Shown: positions 26,972 to 36,669 of the stretch, in pieces | Numbering within the stretch: position 1 is the stretch's first letter | Layout of the letters: each line of letters starts with the position of its first letter | Assembly: GCF_018437265.1 (NCBI RefSeq) | Contig: NZ_JAAMFL010000003.1 | Span: 1 to 64,000, forward strand | Reading direction: 5' to 3' | From: Fructobacillus parabroussonetiae | GTDB lineage: Bacteria; Bacillota; Bacilli; Lactobacillales; Lactobacillaceae | DNA length: 64,000 bases | The notes under the pieces: model-generated | Databases searched by the model: none | Told to the model about the DNA's origin: nothing | What the model saw: the letters and a program-made list of their open reading frames with translations, nothing else | Program-made: the position numbers and the translations under genes

Positions 26972-29206
26972 ATGACAAAGCACAAGGAATATCAAGCAAA
27001 AGACGTGCTGAACATGGTCGCCGATTACCTACCAGAGGAACAGCTGGCTGCAGTCAAGGACGCCTATGAATGGGCCCGCGATTTGCACAAGGAGCAGAAG
27101 CGACAGTCTGGCATACCATACATTGCCCACCCAATTCAGGTGGCGGGGATTTTGGCTGAGCTAAAAATGGATGGGCCAACCATTGTTTCTGGCTTTTTGC
27201 ACGATATCGTCGAAGATACCCCGGTGACTTTGGAAGACGTCGTGGACCGCTTCGGACCAATTGTTGGTCGAATCGTTGACGGCGTGACGAAGATTTCAAA
27301 GATTAAGTACCAGGATTCCAAAGTCCAATTGGCCGAAAATCATCGCAAGCTTCTTTTGGCGATGGCAAAGGATATTCGCGTGATTATCGTCAAGCTGGCT
27401 GATCGCTTGCACAACATGCGGACCCTGGATGCCTTACGTCCTGAAAAACAGCGACGGATCTCACAGGAAACGCTCTCGATTTATGCGCCACTGGCCGATC
27501 GTTTGGGTATTTCGGCCATCAAATGGGAATTGGAAGACCTGTCGCTTTCATACTTGGAACCCGACGCCTATCATAAGATTGCCAGCATGATGTCCATGAA
27601 GCGCGACGAACGCTTGGCCGTGATTCAAGAAGCCATTGATCAAATCGAGCAAAGTATTGATGAACTACACATCGAAGACGTCTCGGTCTATGGTCGCCCT
27701 AAGCATATTTACTCCATCTATCGAAAGCTTGTCGATAAGCATAAGTCCTTTGATGAGATTTACGACCTATCGGCGATTCGCGTGCTGACGGAAAACCTGA
27801 CGGATACCTATGCCGTTCTTGGTGCCATTCACGCCCACTGGAAGCCGCTTCCAGGCCGGTTTAAGGACTACATTGCTCTGCCAAAGCCGAATGGCTATCA
27901 ATCGCTGCACACCACGGTGCTTGGCCCTGGTGGGCGGCCACTGGAAGTCCAGATTCGAACCTATAAGATGCACCAGGTGGCTGAATTTGGTGTGGCCGCT
28001 CACTGGGCCTATAAGAAGAACAAGGGCTCCGAGCAACAGGCGAACGTGACGGATCAATCCGAACAAGTCTTGAACATGATTCAAGGTATTCTGGAATTCC
28101 AGGAGTCGGCGGAGGACGCCCAGGACTTTATGGATTCGGTCCAAACGGACTTGTTTGTTGACCGTGTCTACGCCTTTTCACCCGCAGGGGATGTTTACGA
28201 ACTTGCTCAGGGAGCCGGCCCCTTGGACATGGCCTTTGCCATTCACTCCAATGTTGGGGCCCACACAACCGGGGCCAAGGCAAATGGCCGCATCGTTCCC
28301 TTGGACTATCAGATCCAAAACGGCGATATTATGGAAATTCTGACGAGTCAAAATGCCCAACCTTCGCGTGATTGGTTGGATTTGGTGAAGACGCGCAAGG
28401 CCCGTCATAAGATTAAGTCCTCGTTGAAGAAACGGGACCGGGCTGATAATATTCAAGCTGGTTTAGATGCGATCTCAAAGGAGCTCTTCGATCAGGGGTA
28501 TGACCTGAACGACTTTATCGAGGATGACAAATTACAGGCAGTGGCGGATACGTTCCAGTCTGGTACCAAAGATGATCTTTTGGCCGCCGTTGGTTATGGT
28601 GATTTGACCCGTTTAGCAGTTGTCCGAGAGCTGACGAAAAGCGAGCGAGAAGCACGGGATGCCAAGGAGGCTGCCGACCTTCAAAAACGCTTGCTTGAAG
28701 AAGGTGGGGCCATCAAAAAAGAGGCCCAGCCAAACAAGGTGAAACAGGGTAACGATTCTGACGTGGTCATTGCCGGAATCGATAGCCTTTTAGTCCACCT
28801 GGCAAAGTGCTGCACGCCAGTACCTGGCGATAACGTGACAGGCTACATTACCCAGGGACGGGGTGTCGCCGTTCATCGTTTTGACTGTCCGAATATTCAT
28901 GCGGCGCAAAAGGCGGGCGAGCGCCTGGTTGATGTTATCTGGGCCGACCCGAACGGCCAACGACCGGATTATACGGCGGATCTGACGATTCATGCGGAGA
29001 ATGAACCAGGCATCTTAAACACCTTGCTCAAGTCCCTGAATGCCAAGACGCGCTTTATTAAAGAAATTAACGGGCATGTGACCCGTGGCGGCATGGTGCA
29101 AGTGCAGGCTTCCCTTGGTGTGGCCAATATTGCCCAATTAAATGGCATCATTGACTCCCTTTCTGCTCAACACTCCGTCTATGATGTGAAACGAACGATT
29201 CATTAA
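26972..29206 (+). CDS. rsh: Bifunctional (p)ppGpp synthetase/hydrolase RelA/SpoT homolog
   Basis: The enzyme makes and degrades (p)ppGpp in the stringent response. ATG 26972 follows AAAGGGGG; a GTG 15 bases earlier overlaps that site and is unlikely. In the 744 aa the hydrolase HD domain (GFLHDIVEDTP, LADRLHNMRTL), the synthetase domain (GRFKDYIALPKPNGYQSLHT), TGS (YAFSPAGDVYEL), the zinc-finger-like region with conserved KCCTPVPGD, and a C-terminal ACT domain are all seen. Both catalytic domains look intact. Confidence 0.97.
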   Translation: MTKHKEYQAKDVLNMVADYLPEEQLAAVKDAYEWARDLHKEQKRQSGIPYIAHPIQVAGILAELKMDGPTIVSGFLHDIVEDTPVTLEDVVDRFGPIVGRIVDGVTKISKIKYQDSKVQLAENHRKLLLAMAKDIRVIIVKLADRLHNMRTLDALRPEKQRRISQETLSIYAPLADRLGISAIKWELEDLSLSYLEPDAYHKIASMMSMKRDERLAVIQEAIDQIEQSIDELHIEDVSVYGRPKHIYSIYRKLVDKHKSFDEIYDLSAIRVLTENLTDTYAVLGAIHAHWKPLPGRFKDYIALPKPNGYQSLHTTVLGPGGRPLEVQIRTYKMHQVAEFGVAAHWAYKKNKGSEQQANVTDQSEQVLNMIQGILEFQESAEDAQDFMDSVQTDLFVDRVYAFSPAGDVYELAQGAGPLDMAFAIHSNVGAHTTGAKANGRIVPLDYQIQNGDIMEILTSQNAQPSRDWLDLVKTRKARHKIKSSLKKRDRADNIQAGLDAISKELFDQGYDLNDFIEDDKLQAVADTFQSGTKDDLLAAVGYGDLTRLAVVRELTKSEREARDAKEAADLQKRLLEEGGAIKKEAQPNKVKQGNDSDVVIAGIDSLLVHLAKCCTPVPGDNVTGYITQGRGVAVHRFDCPNIHAAQKAGERLVDVIWADPNGQRPDYTADLTIHAENEPGILNTLLKSLNAKTRFIKEINGHVTRGGMVQVQASLGVANIAQLNGIIDSLSAQHSVYDVKRTIH

Positions 29207-29236
29207 AGATTAAAAAGAGAAAGCGAGGAGGGCCCC

Positions 29237-29812
29237 GTGTCCAACACCCCAATCCGCCTGGAGCCATTAAAAGATGGTAAGCAGGATCAGACAATCTATT
29301 ACAATCCCTCGACGAGAAACTACTACAAGGTTAGCTTAGGAAAGAAAAGTGGCCATGATTTCGCCCTTTTTATAACTTTTCTGATTTCAGCCATCATTGG
29401 TACGGTTCTCTGGTTAGGTAAGCTTTTCTTTCCAATTCCAAAGATAACGCTAACAAACCCATTTTATTGGTGGCTGGGATTATTCCTGACAACGATTTTA
29501 CCGGCTTACTTCTGGTGGCGGGCCTATCATGATAAAAAGCAGCACCCAATTGAAGCAGCAGCTTTCAAACCGTTTCAACCCAGCGCACTTCAAAAGAAAT
29601 ACTTGAAGGGCAAGTGGGGGTTTGAAAGGGTTTGGATTCTCTTTGTTTTACTGCTTTTGCCACCCACCAGCCTGCTCTTTTTGATACTCTACATCGTTAA
29701 GATGAACCTAGTGGATGCAGTTTTGCTAACCTTGCACGGGACTTTGTTCTTAAGACGTTTGCAGCCAGATGTCTGGCAGCGGTTGAAGTTGAAAGCAAGA
29801 CAATTAATGTAA
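29237..29812 (+). CDS. Membrane protein of unknown function
   Basis: A 191-aa protein starting with GTG behind GCGAGGAGG, 30 bases after rsh and probably co-transcribed. It has four hydrophobic segments at about residues 44-66, 77-93, 130-153 and 157-172, with a soluble N-terminus (YYNPSTRNYYKVSLGKKSG). It is rich in Trp, Phe and Tyr. I do not recognise the family. It ends at a bidirectional terminator. Confidence 0.75.
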   Translation: MSNTPIRLEPLKDGKQDQTIYYNPSTRNYYKVSLGKKSGHDFALFITFLISAIIGTVLWLGKLFFPIPKITLTNPFYWWLGLFLTTILPAYFWWRAYHDKKQHPIEAAAFKPFQPSALQKKYLKGKWGFERVWILFVLLLLPPTSLLFLILYIVKMNLVDAVLLTLHGTLFLRRLQPDVWQRLKLKARQLM

Positions 29813-29814
29813 AC

Positions 29815-29844
29815 AAAAAAGTCGCCCCTAGGGGCGACTTTTTT
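29815..29844. terminator. Bidirectional terminator
   Basis: A6-GTCGCCCC / GGGGCGAC-T6 with a 2-base loop, between convergent genes. Confidence 0.92.
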
Positions 29845-29851
29845 GTTGGAT

Positions 29852-30463
29852 TTAGGATTTTTTCAGCCAGTAGACCAGACCGAAGGGAATCGTTGATTCC
29901 TTTCCGGAAAGGATCCGGCCGATGTTTTGACGGTGTCGGTAAAAGACAAAGACGGTCAAAACGATGGCGATGATTGATAAGACGAGGTCATGGTAATAAA
30001 AGACCGACATCACAGTGGCAAAGGAGAAGCCAACCATTGAGGCAACCGAGACCATCGAAAAGAGAATGAGGCAGGAAACAAAGACGGCACAGACCATCCA
30101 AAAGAGTGGCCCATTGTAGACGGAGAGCACACCGGCAGAAGTCGCAACGGCCTTGCCCCCCTTAAAGCCAATCCAGATTGAGAAGGTGTGACCAAGGATG
30201 GCGAAAAGGCCGACCCACATGACGTTAATGTCCAAGCCAAAGATGGCGGGTAACATGCCGGCAAAGGCGCCCTTTAAAATATCAAAGGCCAAGACGAAGC
30301 AGCCGGCAACGGGTCCTAAAATTCGGAAGGCATTGGTCGTCCCAATGTTTCCGGACCCTTCGTTTCGGATGTCTTTATGGAAGAAAAGTTTCCCAATCCA
30401 GTAGCCAGGTACCAAGGATCCGATTAGGTAGGCAAGGATAAACACCATGATGATTTTTTCCAT
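29852..30463 (-). CDS. plsY: Glycerol-3-phosphate acyltransferase PlsY
   Basis: PlsY acylates glycerol-3-phosphate with acyl-phosphate to start phospholipid synthesis. The start at 30463 (MEKII) is placed behind AAGGAG; a GTG three codons earlier overlaps that site. The 203-aa product has five membrane segments and the family motifs GSGNIGTTNAFR, a glycine-rich GFKGGKAVATSAG and the C-terminal YRHRQNIGRILSGKE. It lies divergent from parE, the conserved plsY-parE-parC neighbourhood. Confidence 0.95.
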   Translation of the reverse strand: MEKIIMVFILAYLIGSLVPGYWIGKLFFHKDIRNEGSGNIGTTNAFRILGPVAGCFVLAFDILKGAFAGMLPAIFGLDINVMWVGLFAILGHTFSIWIGFKGGKAVATSAGVLSVYNGPLFWMVCAVFVSCLILFSMVSVASMVGFSFATVMSVFYYHDLVLSIIAIVLTVFVFYRHRQNIGRILSGKESTIPFGLVYWLKKS

Positions 30464-30494
30464 TTGTTTCACTCCTTTTTTAAAAGCAGCTAAT

Positions 30495-30503
30495 ATTTTA
30501 CCA
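30495..30503 (-). promoter_or_regulatory. Possible plsY -10
   Basis: On the minus strand TGG-TAAAAT, an extended -10, about 32 bases before the plsY start. No clear -35. Confidence 0.35.
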
Positions 30504-30597
30504 CAAGCTGGGACTTTTGGTTCATTCTAATGCCTTCTTTTTGATTGCCTTCCTCCAGGCGTCTATTTAATCATTGAAAAGTCTAAAATATTTTTTG

Positions 30598-30626
30598 TTG
30601 TCAGTTTTTCATTTTTAATCTATGAT
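30598..30626 (+). promoter_or_regulatory. parE-parC promoter
   Basis: TTGTCA, 17-base spacer, TATGAT. A strong match to the housekeeping consensus. Confidence 0.7.
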
Positions 30627-30691
30627 AAAGTAGATTGCCGAAAGAAGGGCTGAGCCCGTTCTTTTGAAAACGAAGATAAAGGATGATCACT

Positions 30692-32935
30692 GTGACAGAG
30701 CAAAGACATTACGATGCAGATTCGATTAAAATCCTGGAAGGGTTGGAAGCCGTCCGCAAGCGACCCGGTATGTACATCGGATCGACCGATGGTCGTGGCC
30801 TCCACCACCTGGTTTATGAAATCGTCGACAACGCCGTTGATGAGGCCCTCGGTGGCTACGGTGACGACATTCAGGTAACAATCGAAGAAAACAACGCCAT
30901 TACCGTTTCCGACCAAGGTCGTGGTATGCCGGTTGGCATGCATTCCTCCGGAAAGCCAACACCCGAAGTGATTTTAACGGTCCTTCACGCTGGTGGTAAG
31001 TTTGGCCAAGGCGGTTATGCAACCTCTGGTGGTTTGCACGGTGTCGGTTCTTCTGTTGTGAACGCCCTATCTGAATCCTTGAAGGTGACCATCGTTCGTG
31101 ATGGCCACCGTTTTGAAGAAAGCTTTGAAAAGGGTGGAAAGCCAGTCGGAACCCTCATCGACTTGGGGGCGACGAAGGATCACACGGGAACGACAGTGAC
31201 CTTTAAGCCGGATGCCAGCATCTTTTCAACGACGGTTTTCAAGTTTGATACCTTAGCGGAGCGCCTTCGGGAAGCGGCCTTTTTGATGTCTGGTGTGAAG
31301 TTCACTCTGACGGATAAGCGCGTGCAACCTGCTCGTGAAGAAATTTATCACTACGCACACGGCCTCCAATCCTTCGTTGATTTCTTGAACGAGGAAAAAG
31401 AAGGCCTTGGTCCGGTCATGACTTTTGAAGGGACAAATGACGGGATTGTGGTCGACGTGGCTGCCCAATACAATGACGGCTACTCCGAAACGCTCCTCTC
31501 CTTTGTTAACAACGTCCGAACTCAGGACGGGGGAACCCATGAAATGGGCTTCCGCTCAGCTTGGACAAAGGCCTTTAACGAATACGCCCGCCGGGTGAAC
31601 TTGTTAAAGGATAAGGATAAGAACCTGGAAGGGTCCGATGTCCGTGAGGGACTGTCAGCTGTCATTTCCCTTCGTGTACCCGAAGAAATTCTACAATTCG
31701 AAGGTCAGACGAAGGATAAGCTGGGAACAACCGAGGCTCGTGGCGCGGTGGATGCCGTTGTTAATGAAACGCTGGCCCGGTTCCTTTTGGAAAACGGGGA
31801 TTTCGGACAAAAGATTGTTCGAAAGGCCCTGCGTGCGCGAGAAGCGCGTGAAGCAGCCCGTAAGGCTCGTGAAGAGTCACGAACGGGTAAGTCAAAGGGG
31901 AAGAAGGAACGCTTGCTTTCTGGTAAGCTCGCGCCTGCCCAGTCAAAGAACGCCGATAAAAACGAATTGTTCCTGGTCGAGGGTGATTCGGCCGGTGGTT
32001 CTGCTAAGCAGGGCCGTGACCGTAAGTTCCAGGCGATTTTGCCCCTCCGTGGAAAAGTCTTGAACACGCAAAAGGCCAAGTTGCCAGATATTTTGAAAAA
32101 CGAAGAAATTTCGACGCTGATTTACGCCATTGGTGCGGGCGTCGGACCAGACTTTTCAATTAAAAACGCCGCCTTTGACAAAGTCATTATCATGACCGAT
32201 GCCGATGATGATGGTGCCCACATTCAAACGCTGCTGTTGACCTTCTTTTACAAGTACATGCGTCCTTTAATTGAGGCTGGTAAAGTCTACATCGCACTCC
32301 CACCGCTTTACCGTGTGAAATACCGTGGTAAAAAGGATGATTCCTTTGCCTGGACCAACGATGAATTGGCGCAGATTACCGCTGAAGCTAAGGTGAAGTA
32401 TGAGCTGACTCGTTTTAAGGGACTTGGTGAAATGAACGCCACCCTGCTTTGGGAAACAACGATGGATCCAGAATCGCGGACGCTGATTCGTGTCAAAATT
32501 GACGATGCCATGTTGGCTGAAAAGCGAGTGACGACTTTGATGGGCGATAAAGTTGACCCCCGTCGTCAGTGGATCGAAAAAAACGTGCAGTTTACCCTGG
32601 AAGAAGAGGGATCAATCTTGGATAACGTGGCTGGTGGTTCTGATTCCAGCCAGGTTTTCGACCAGGTAATGGCCGGCCAAGACCCCCATGGGGAAAACGA
32701 AGTGGACGAGGTGGCTTCAGTCGCTGAAAACAGTCCGGCTGCCAAGGCCGAGCGGGCCACGGCCAAGCGAGTTGCTGCCGATCAAGCAAAGCAAGCTGAA
32801 AAGGCTAAGGCCGATGAAAACGCGAAGCAAGCCGATTCAGCACAAGTTGAAAAGGAAAACGAAACGGAGCACTTAGTCCAGAAAGCCTCCGATAAGAAGG
32901 ATCCCGAAAACTTCGAGAACCTGGACTTGTTTTAA
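30692..32935 (+). CDS. parE: DNA topoisomerase IV subunit B, with long C-terminal tail
   Basis: ParE is the ATPase subunit of topoisomerase IV, which separates linked daughter chromosomes. GTG 30692 sits nine bases behind AAAGGA; the ATG at 30683 touches that site. Motifs: YIGSTDGRGLHHLVYEIVDN (ParE type rather than GyrB), GGLHGVGSSVVNALS, Toprim EGDSAGGSAKQG and DADDDGAHI. After the normal end (QFTLEEEGSIL, about residue 642) comes a tail of roughly 100 residues rich in Ala, Lys, Glu and Gln, ending ENLDLF. Neighbouring plsY and parC confirm ParE over GyrB. Confidence 0.96.
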   Translation: MTEQRHYDADSIKILEGLEAVRKRPGMYIGSTDGRGLHHLVYEIVDNAVDEALGGYGDDIQVTIEENNAITVSDQGRGMPVGMHSSGKPTPEVILTVLHAGGKFGQGGYATSGGLHGVGSSVVNALSESLKVTIVRDGHRFEESFEKGGKPVGTLIDLGATKDHTGTTVTFKPDASIFSTTVFKFDTLAERLREAAFLMSGVKFTLTDKRVQPAREEIYHYAHGLQSFVDFLNEEKEGLGPVMTFEGTNDGIVVDVAAQYNDGYSETLLSFVNNVRTQDGGTHEMGFRSAWTKAFNEYARRVNLLKDKDKNLEGSDVREGLSAVISLRVPEEILQFEGQTKDKLGTTEARGAVDAVVNETLARFLLENGDFGQKIVRKALRAREAREAARKAREESRTGKSKGKKERLLSGKLAPAQSKNADKNELFLVEGDSAGGSAKQGRDRKFQAILPLRGKVLNTQKAKLPDILKNEEISTLIYAIGAGVGPDFSIKNAAFDKVIIMTDADDDGAHIQTLLLTFFYKYMRPLIEAGKVYIALPPLYRVKYRGKKDDSFAWTNDELAQITAEAKVKYELTRFKGLGEMNATLLWETTMDPESRTLIRVKIDDAMLAEKRVTTLMGDKVDPRRQWIEKNVQFTLEEEGSILDNVAGGSDSSQVFDQVMAGQDPHGENEVDEVASVAENSPAAKAERATAKRVAADQAKQAEKAKADENAKQADSAQVEKENETEHLVQKASDKKDPENFENLDLF

Positions 32936-32968
32936 TCATTGATTACGAAAGGATAGGGGATTGCTCAA

Positions 32969-35401
32969 ATGGCAGACCGCATTACCGAGCTTTCATTAGA
33001 AGCCGTCATGGGCGAGCGCTTCGGACGCTATTCGAAGTACATTATTCAAGAACGCGCCCTGCCCGACATTCGTGACGGACTCAAGCCTGTACAACGGCGT
33101 ATTTTGTACGCGATGGATCAGGATTCCAACACGTATGACCACCCATACCGTAAGTCTGCAAAGGCCGTCGGAAACATTATGGGTAATTTTCACCCTCATG
33201 GTGATTCCTCCATTTACGAGGCGATGGTTCGCTTGTCTCAGGATTGGAAAGTCCGTGAACCATTAATTGATATGAACGGAAACAATGGTTCCGTCGATAA
33301 CGATCCAGCCGCTGCCATGCGTTACACGGAGTCTCGCTTGGCCAAAGTCTCGGGTGAAATCTTAAAGGATTTGGCCCAAGACACCGTGGAGATGGTGCTG
33401 AATTTCGATGACACGACCTATGAACCAACCGTTTTACCATCGCGCATTCCCAATCTCTTTGTGAATGGTGCAACTGGGATTTCTGCTGGTTACGCCACCG
33501 ATATGCCACCACACAACTTGAAGGAAATCAACGATGCCTTGATTTATCTTTTGGATCATCCAGAGGCGACTTTGGCCGATCTGATGCAGTTCGTTAAGGG
33601 ACCGGATTTTCCAACCGGTGGGATTATTCAGGGAATTGACGGCATTAAGCAGGCCTATGAAACGGGCCGTGGCCGTGTCGTTGTTCGGGCGAAAACCGAA
33701 GTCACACCACTCAAGGGTGGAAAGCAAAAGATTGAAATTACTGAAATTCCATACGAAGTAGTGAAATCAAACTTGGTCGCTAAGATCGATGCGATTCGCT
33801 TGAACAAGGAGGTTGCTGGCATTTCTGAAGTCCGCGATGAATCCGATCGCGAAGGAATGTCAATCGTGATTGAATTGGCCAAGGATGCCTCGGCCGATGG
33901 GATTTTGACCTATCTCTTTAAAAAGACGGATTTGCAGATTTCTTATAACTTCAACATGGTCGCCATTCACGACCAACGACCCGTTTTGGTTACCTTGCAA
34001 AACGGTCTGACGGCCTTTTTGGACTTCCGAAAGGACGTTGTCTTGAAGCGCTCGGCCTATGACTTGAAGAAGGCACAGGCAAGGCAGCACATCGTGGAAG
34101 GGTTAATCCGGATGCTGTCGATTTTGGACGAGGTGGTGCAAACCATTCGTTCATCAAAGAACCGTAAGGATGCCACACAAAATCTGATTTCCGCCTTTGA
34201 CTTTACAAAGGCACAAGCGGAAGCCATCGTGACCTTGCAGCTGTATCGTTTGACCAATACTGATGTGACACAGCTACAAGATGAGCACGATGAATTGGCA
34301 GCAAAGATTGCCAAGCTGCAAAAGATTTTGAACGAAACGGCGGCTTTGCACGCGGTGATTCGTGATGAATTGAAGGCCATTTCGAAGGAATACGCTTCGG
34401 CTCGTCAAACGGTGATCGAAGATCAGATTGAATCATTGGTTATTGATGCGGCCGTGACCGTTCCGGATGAAAACGTGCGCTTGCTGCTTTCTCAAAACGG
34501 TTATGTGAAGCGTTCTTCCCTTCGGTCCTTTAAGGCCTCAGCAGCTGATAATGGGCTTGCAGAGGACGACCCAACGATTTTGAACCAGACGGTGAACACG
34601 ACACAGCACTTGCTGGCCTTCACCAATCTGGGAAACTTAATTTATCGACCAATCTATGAAATTGCCGATTTCAAGTGGAAGGAACCGGGCGAACACTTCT
34701 CCCAGTCCTTAACGAACTGGAGTCCGGACGAAACGATTTTGTCAGCGATGGTGATTGATGACCCTGCCAGTGAAAAAGCCTTGTTACTGGCTTCAAACGA
34801 TGGCTACATCAAGCAATCACTCATCAAGGATCTAATTCCAAAGTCATACAAGAAGAAGTCCGCGACAATCATGAAGTTAAAGTCCGAGGATGCCCGACTT
34901 GTCACGGTTGTTTCAGTTACTGAAGGTGATGAGGTCATGACGGTTTCTGAAAAGGGCTTGGCCCTGCGCTTTGCTTCGGATGACGTGCCGGTTGTCGGGG
35001 CACGAACGGCGGGTGTTAAGTCAATGAAGTTGGCGGATGGTGATCAGGTCGTTTCGGCCTTGGCTTTGAATCATGACACGACCTACCTGGCGCTTGTCAC
35101 GAACCAGGGAACCTTTAAGTACTCGCGTTTGGATGAAATTTCTGAATCGCATCGTGCCAATAAGGGCATGCAGGTGCTTTCACCTCGAAAGACGGTTGAT
35201 TACGCAGTTGCTGCGGTCACGGCGATTGATGAAAAGGACCAGGCGCTTCGGATTCAAACGGATCGCTTGAAGACCTTTGATATTCAATTACAAGATCACG
35301 GACTGTCGAACCGGACGGCGAATGGTTCAGCGCTCCTGAACCCAGCTTCTGATGGTCAAGCCACATCGATTGAAGCACTTGATTTGACGGAAGAAGACTA
35401 G
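32969..35401 (+). CDS. parC: DNA topoisomerase IV subunit A
   Basis: ParC is the DNA-cutting subunit of topoisomerase IV. In the 810-aa product the catalytic tyrosine is in AAMRYTE near residue 118, and the quinolone-determining region reads HPHGDSSIYEAMVRLSQDW. Serine is kept at the position of streptococcal Ser79 and Glu stands at the Asp83 position. The C-terminal beta-pinwheel repeats follow (YVKRSSLRSF, GYIKQSLIKD). It is 33 bases after parE with an AAAGGATAGGGG ribosome site. Confidence 0.96.
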   Translation: MADRITELSLEAVMGERFGRYSKYIIQERALPDIRDGLKPVQRRILYAMDQDSNTYDHPYRKSAKAVGNIMGNFHPHGDSSIYEAMVRLSQDWKVREPLIDMNGNNGSVDNDPAAAMRYTESRLAKVSGEILKDLAQDTVEMVLNFDDTTYEPTVLPSRIPNLFVNGATGISAGYATDMPPHNLKEINDALIYLLDHPEATLADLMQFVKGPDFPTGGIIQGIDGIKQAYETGRGRVVVRAKTEVTPLKGGKQKIEITEIPYEVVKSNLVAKIDAIRLNKEVAGISEVRDESDREGMSIVIELAKDASADGILTYLFKKTDLQISYNFNMVAIHDQRPVLVTLQNGLTAFLDFRKDVVLKRSAYDLKKAQARQHIVEGLIRMLSILDEVVQTIRSSKNRKDATQNLISAFDFTKAQAEAIVTLQLYRLTNTDVTQLQDEHDELAAKIAKLQKILNETAALHAVIRDELKAISKEYASARQTVIEDQIESLVIDAAVTVPDENVRLLLSQNGYVKRSSLRSFKASAADNGLAEDDPTILNQTVNTTQHLLAFTNLGNLIYRPIYEIADFKWKEPGEHFSQSLTNWSPDETILSAMVIDDPASEKALLLASNDGYIKQSLIKDLIPKSYKKKSATIMKLKSEDARLVTVVSVTEGDEVMTVSEKGLALRFASDDVPVVGARTAGVKSMKLADGDQVVSALALNHDTTYLALVTNQGTFKYSRLDEISESHRANKGMQVLSPRKTVDYAVAAVTAIDEKDQALRIQTDRLKTFDIQLQDHGLSNRTANGSALLNPASDGQATSIEALDLTEED

Positions 35402-35422
35402 CGCACCGTCACTTTTACCTGA

Positions 35423-35428
35423 TACAAT
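35423..35428 (+). promoter_or_regulatory. Probable ppaC -10
   Basis: TGA-TACAAT (extended), 44 bases before the ppaC start. The -35 is weak. Confidence 0.45.
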
Positions 35429-35472
35429 AGGGATGAATGCAAGCGGATAACCGCAATGAGGAGAAAGAGAAC

Positions 35473-36378
35473 ATGGCAAAAATTCAAGTTTTTGGACACA
35501 AGAGTCCGGATATGGATACGGTGGCATCAGCAATTGCTGCTGCTGACTTGTTGAAGCAACAAGGCCTTGATACAGAAGCCGTTGCCCAGGGCAAGCAAAA
35601 CGCTGAAACGCAATACGCTTTGGACCACTTCGGTTTGAAGGCCCTGCCGATCATCGAAAAGGCGACAACAGACGAAGTCGTGTTGGTTGACCACAACGAA
35701 GCCGCACAATCAGTCGATAATCTGGCTGACGTCACGGTTTATGGCATTTATGACCATCACAAGTTCAACTTCCAAAATGGAACGCCACTTTACATTACGG
35801 CCAAGCCATGGGGATCAGTATCAACGATTTTGTATTACGAATACAAGCAAGCCGGTTTGACCATTCCAGCAGCGATTGCGGGATTGATGGCTTCTGGTTT
35901 GATCTCAGACACGTTGTTGTTGAAGAGCCCAACAACAACGGATATGGACCGTCAAGCATTGCCAGAATTGGCAAAGATTGCTGGAATCGATGACATCGAA
36001 GCTTACGGATTGGGAATGCTCAAAGCTGGAACGGACTTATCAAAGAAGACCGACGAAGACTTGTTGGAAGGGGATGCGAAGTCCTTTACAATGGGAAAGC
36101 ACGACTTTCGTATTGGGCAGGTCAACACGGTTGATATCGATGATGTCTTGAAGCGTCAAGCTGATTTGGAAAAGGCTATGAAGGCTTCGGGTTACGAAGA
36201 CTTCTTGTTAGTGATTACCGATATTTTGAACTCGAATTCAAAGGCAATCTACGTTGGTGATGCTGCGGATGCAATCGAAAAGGCCTTTGATGGCAAGTTG
36301 GCAAACAACGTCATCGATTTGCCTGGTGTTGTCTCACGTAAGAAGCAAGTGGTGCCACCTTTGCAAAAGCAATTCTAA
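35473..36378 (+). CDS. ppaC: Manganese-dependent inorganic pyrophosphatase
   Basis: A family II pyrophosphatase that hydrolyses PPi made in biosynthesis. ATG 35473 follows GAGGAGAAAGAG. The 301-aa product has GHKSPDMDTVASAIA (first metal ligands), VDHNEAAQS, the DHH motif in YDHHKFNF near residue 97, and C-terminal SRKKQVVPPL that binds substrate. Codon use is strongly biased (TTG Leu, AAG Lys), as in highly expressed genes. Confidence 0.97.
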   Translation: MAKIQVFGHKSPDMDTVASAIAAADLLKQQGLDTEAVAQGKQNAETQYALDHFGLKALPIIEKATTDEVVLVDHNEAAQSVDNLADVTVYGIYDHHKFNFQNGTPLYITAKPWGSVSTILYYEYKQAGLTIPAAIAGLMASGLISDTLLLKSPTTTDMDRQALPELAKIAGIDDIEAYGLGMLKAGTDLSKKTDEDLLEGDAKSFTMGKHDFRIGQVNTVDIDDVLKRQADLEKAMKASGYEDFLLVITDILNSNSKAIYVGDAADAIEKAFDGKLANNVIDLPGVVSRKKQVVPPLQKQF

Positions 36379-36426
36379 GTTGCTACCTGGGTCGGGAACT
36401 TTTTAAGAAAAAGTTAAAGAGACCCC

Positions 36427-36455
36427 TTTACAGTGTGTAAACAAGCATGTATAAT
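36427..36455 (+). promoter_or_regulatory. rpmG-rpsN promoter
   Basis: TTTACA, 17-base spacer, TATAAT. A leader of about 58 bases follows. I see no clear Zur or AdcR operator. Confidence 0.65.
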
Positions 36456-36519
36456 ACTATTTTGTATTGACAAGCAAATAAATTTTTATCAAAAAATTCT
36501 AAATCTGAGGAGCTGGACT

Positions 36520-36669
36520 ATGCGTATTCATGTCGTATTAGGCAATGATGAAACTGGAGAGCGTATTTACTTGACGTCAAAGAACCGTCGTAACACGCCT
36601 GACCGTTTGGAGTTGAAGAAGTACTCACCAAAACTTCGTAAAGTTGTAACGTTTAAGGAGATCAAGTAA
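36520..36669 (+). CDS. rpmG: 50S ribosomal protein L33, zinc-free form
   Basis: A 49-aa bL33. ATG 36520 follows TGAGGAGCT. The core [21 protein letters not shown] is typical (positions ~18-38), but both C-x-x-C pairs of the zinc form are missing and the protein has no cysteine. It overlaps rpsN by one base (TAATG). Pairs of zinc-free L33 and S14 genes are often Zur-controlled spare copies in other Firmicutes. Whether this genome also has the zinc forms cannot be seen here. Confidence 0.95.
   Translation: MRIHVVLGNDETGERIYLTSKNRRNTPDRLELKKYSPKLRKVVTFKEIK

Noticed and set aside
30692-35401. Annotation of the pair as gyrB-gyrA near the replication origin
   Set aside because: The YIGSTDGRGLHHLVYEIVDN form, plsY next door and the ParC-type quinolone region indicate parE-parC. 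No dnaA, dnaN or recF is nearby.
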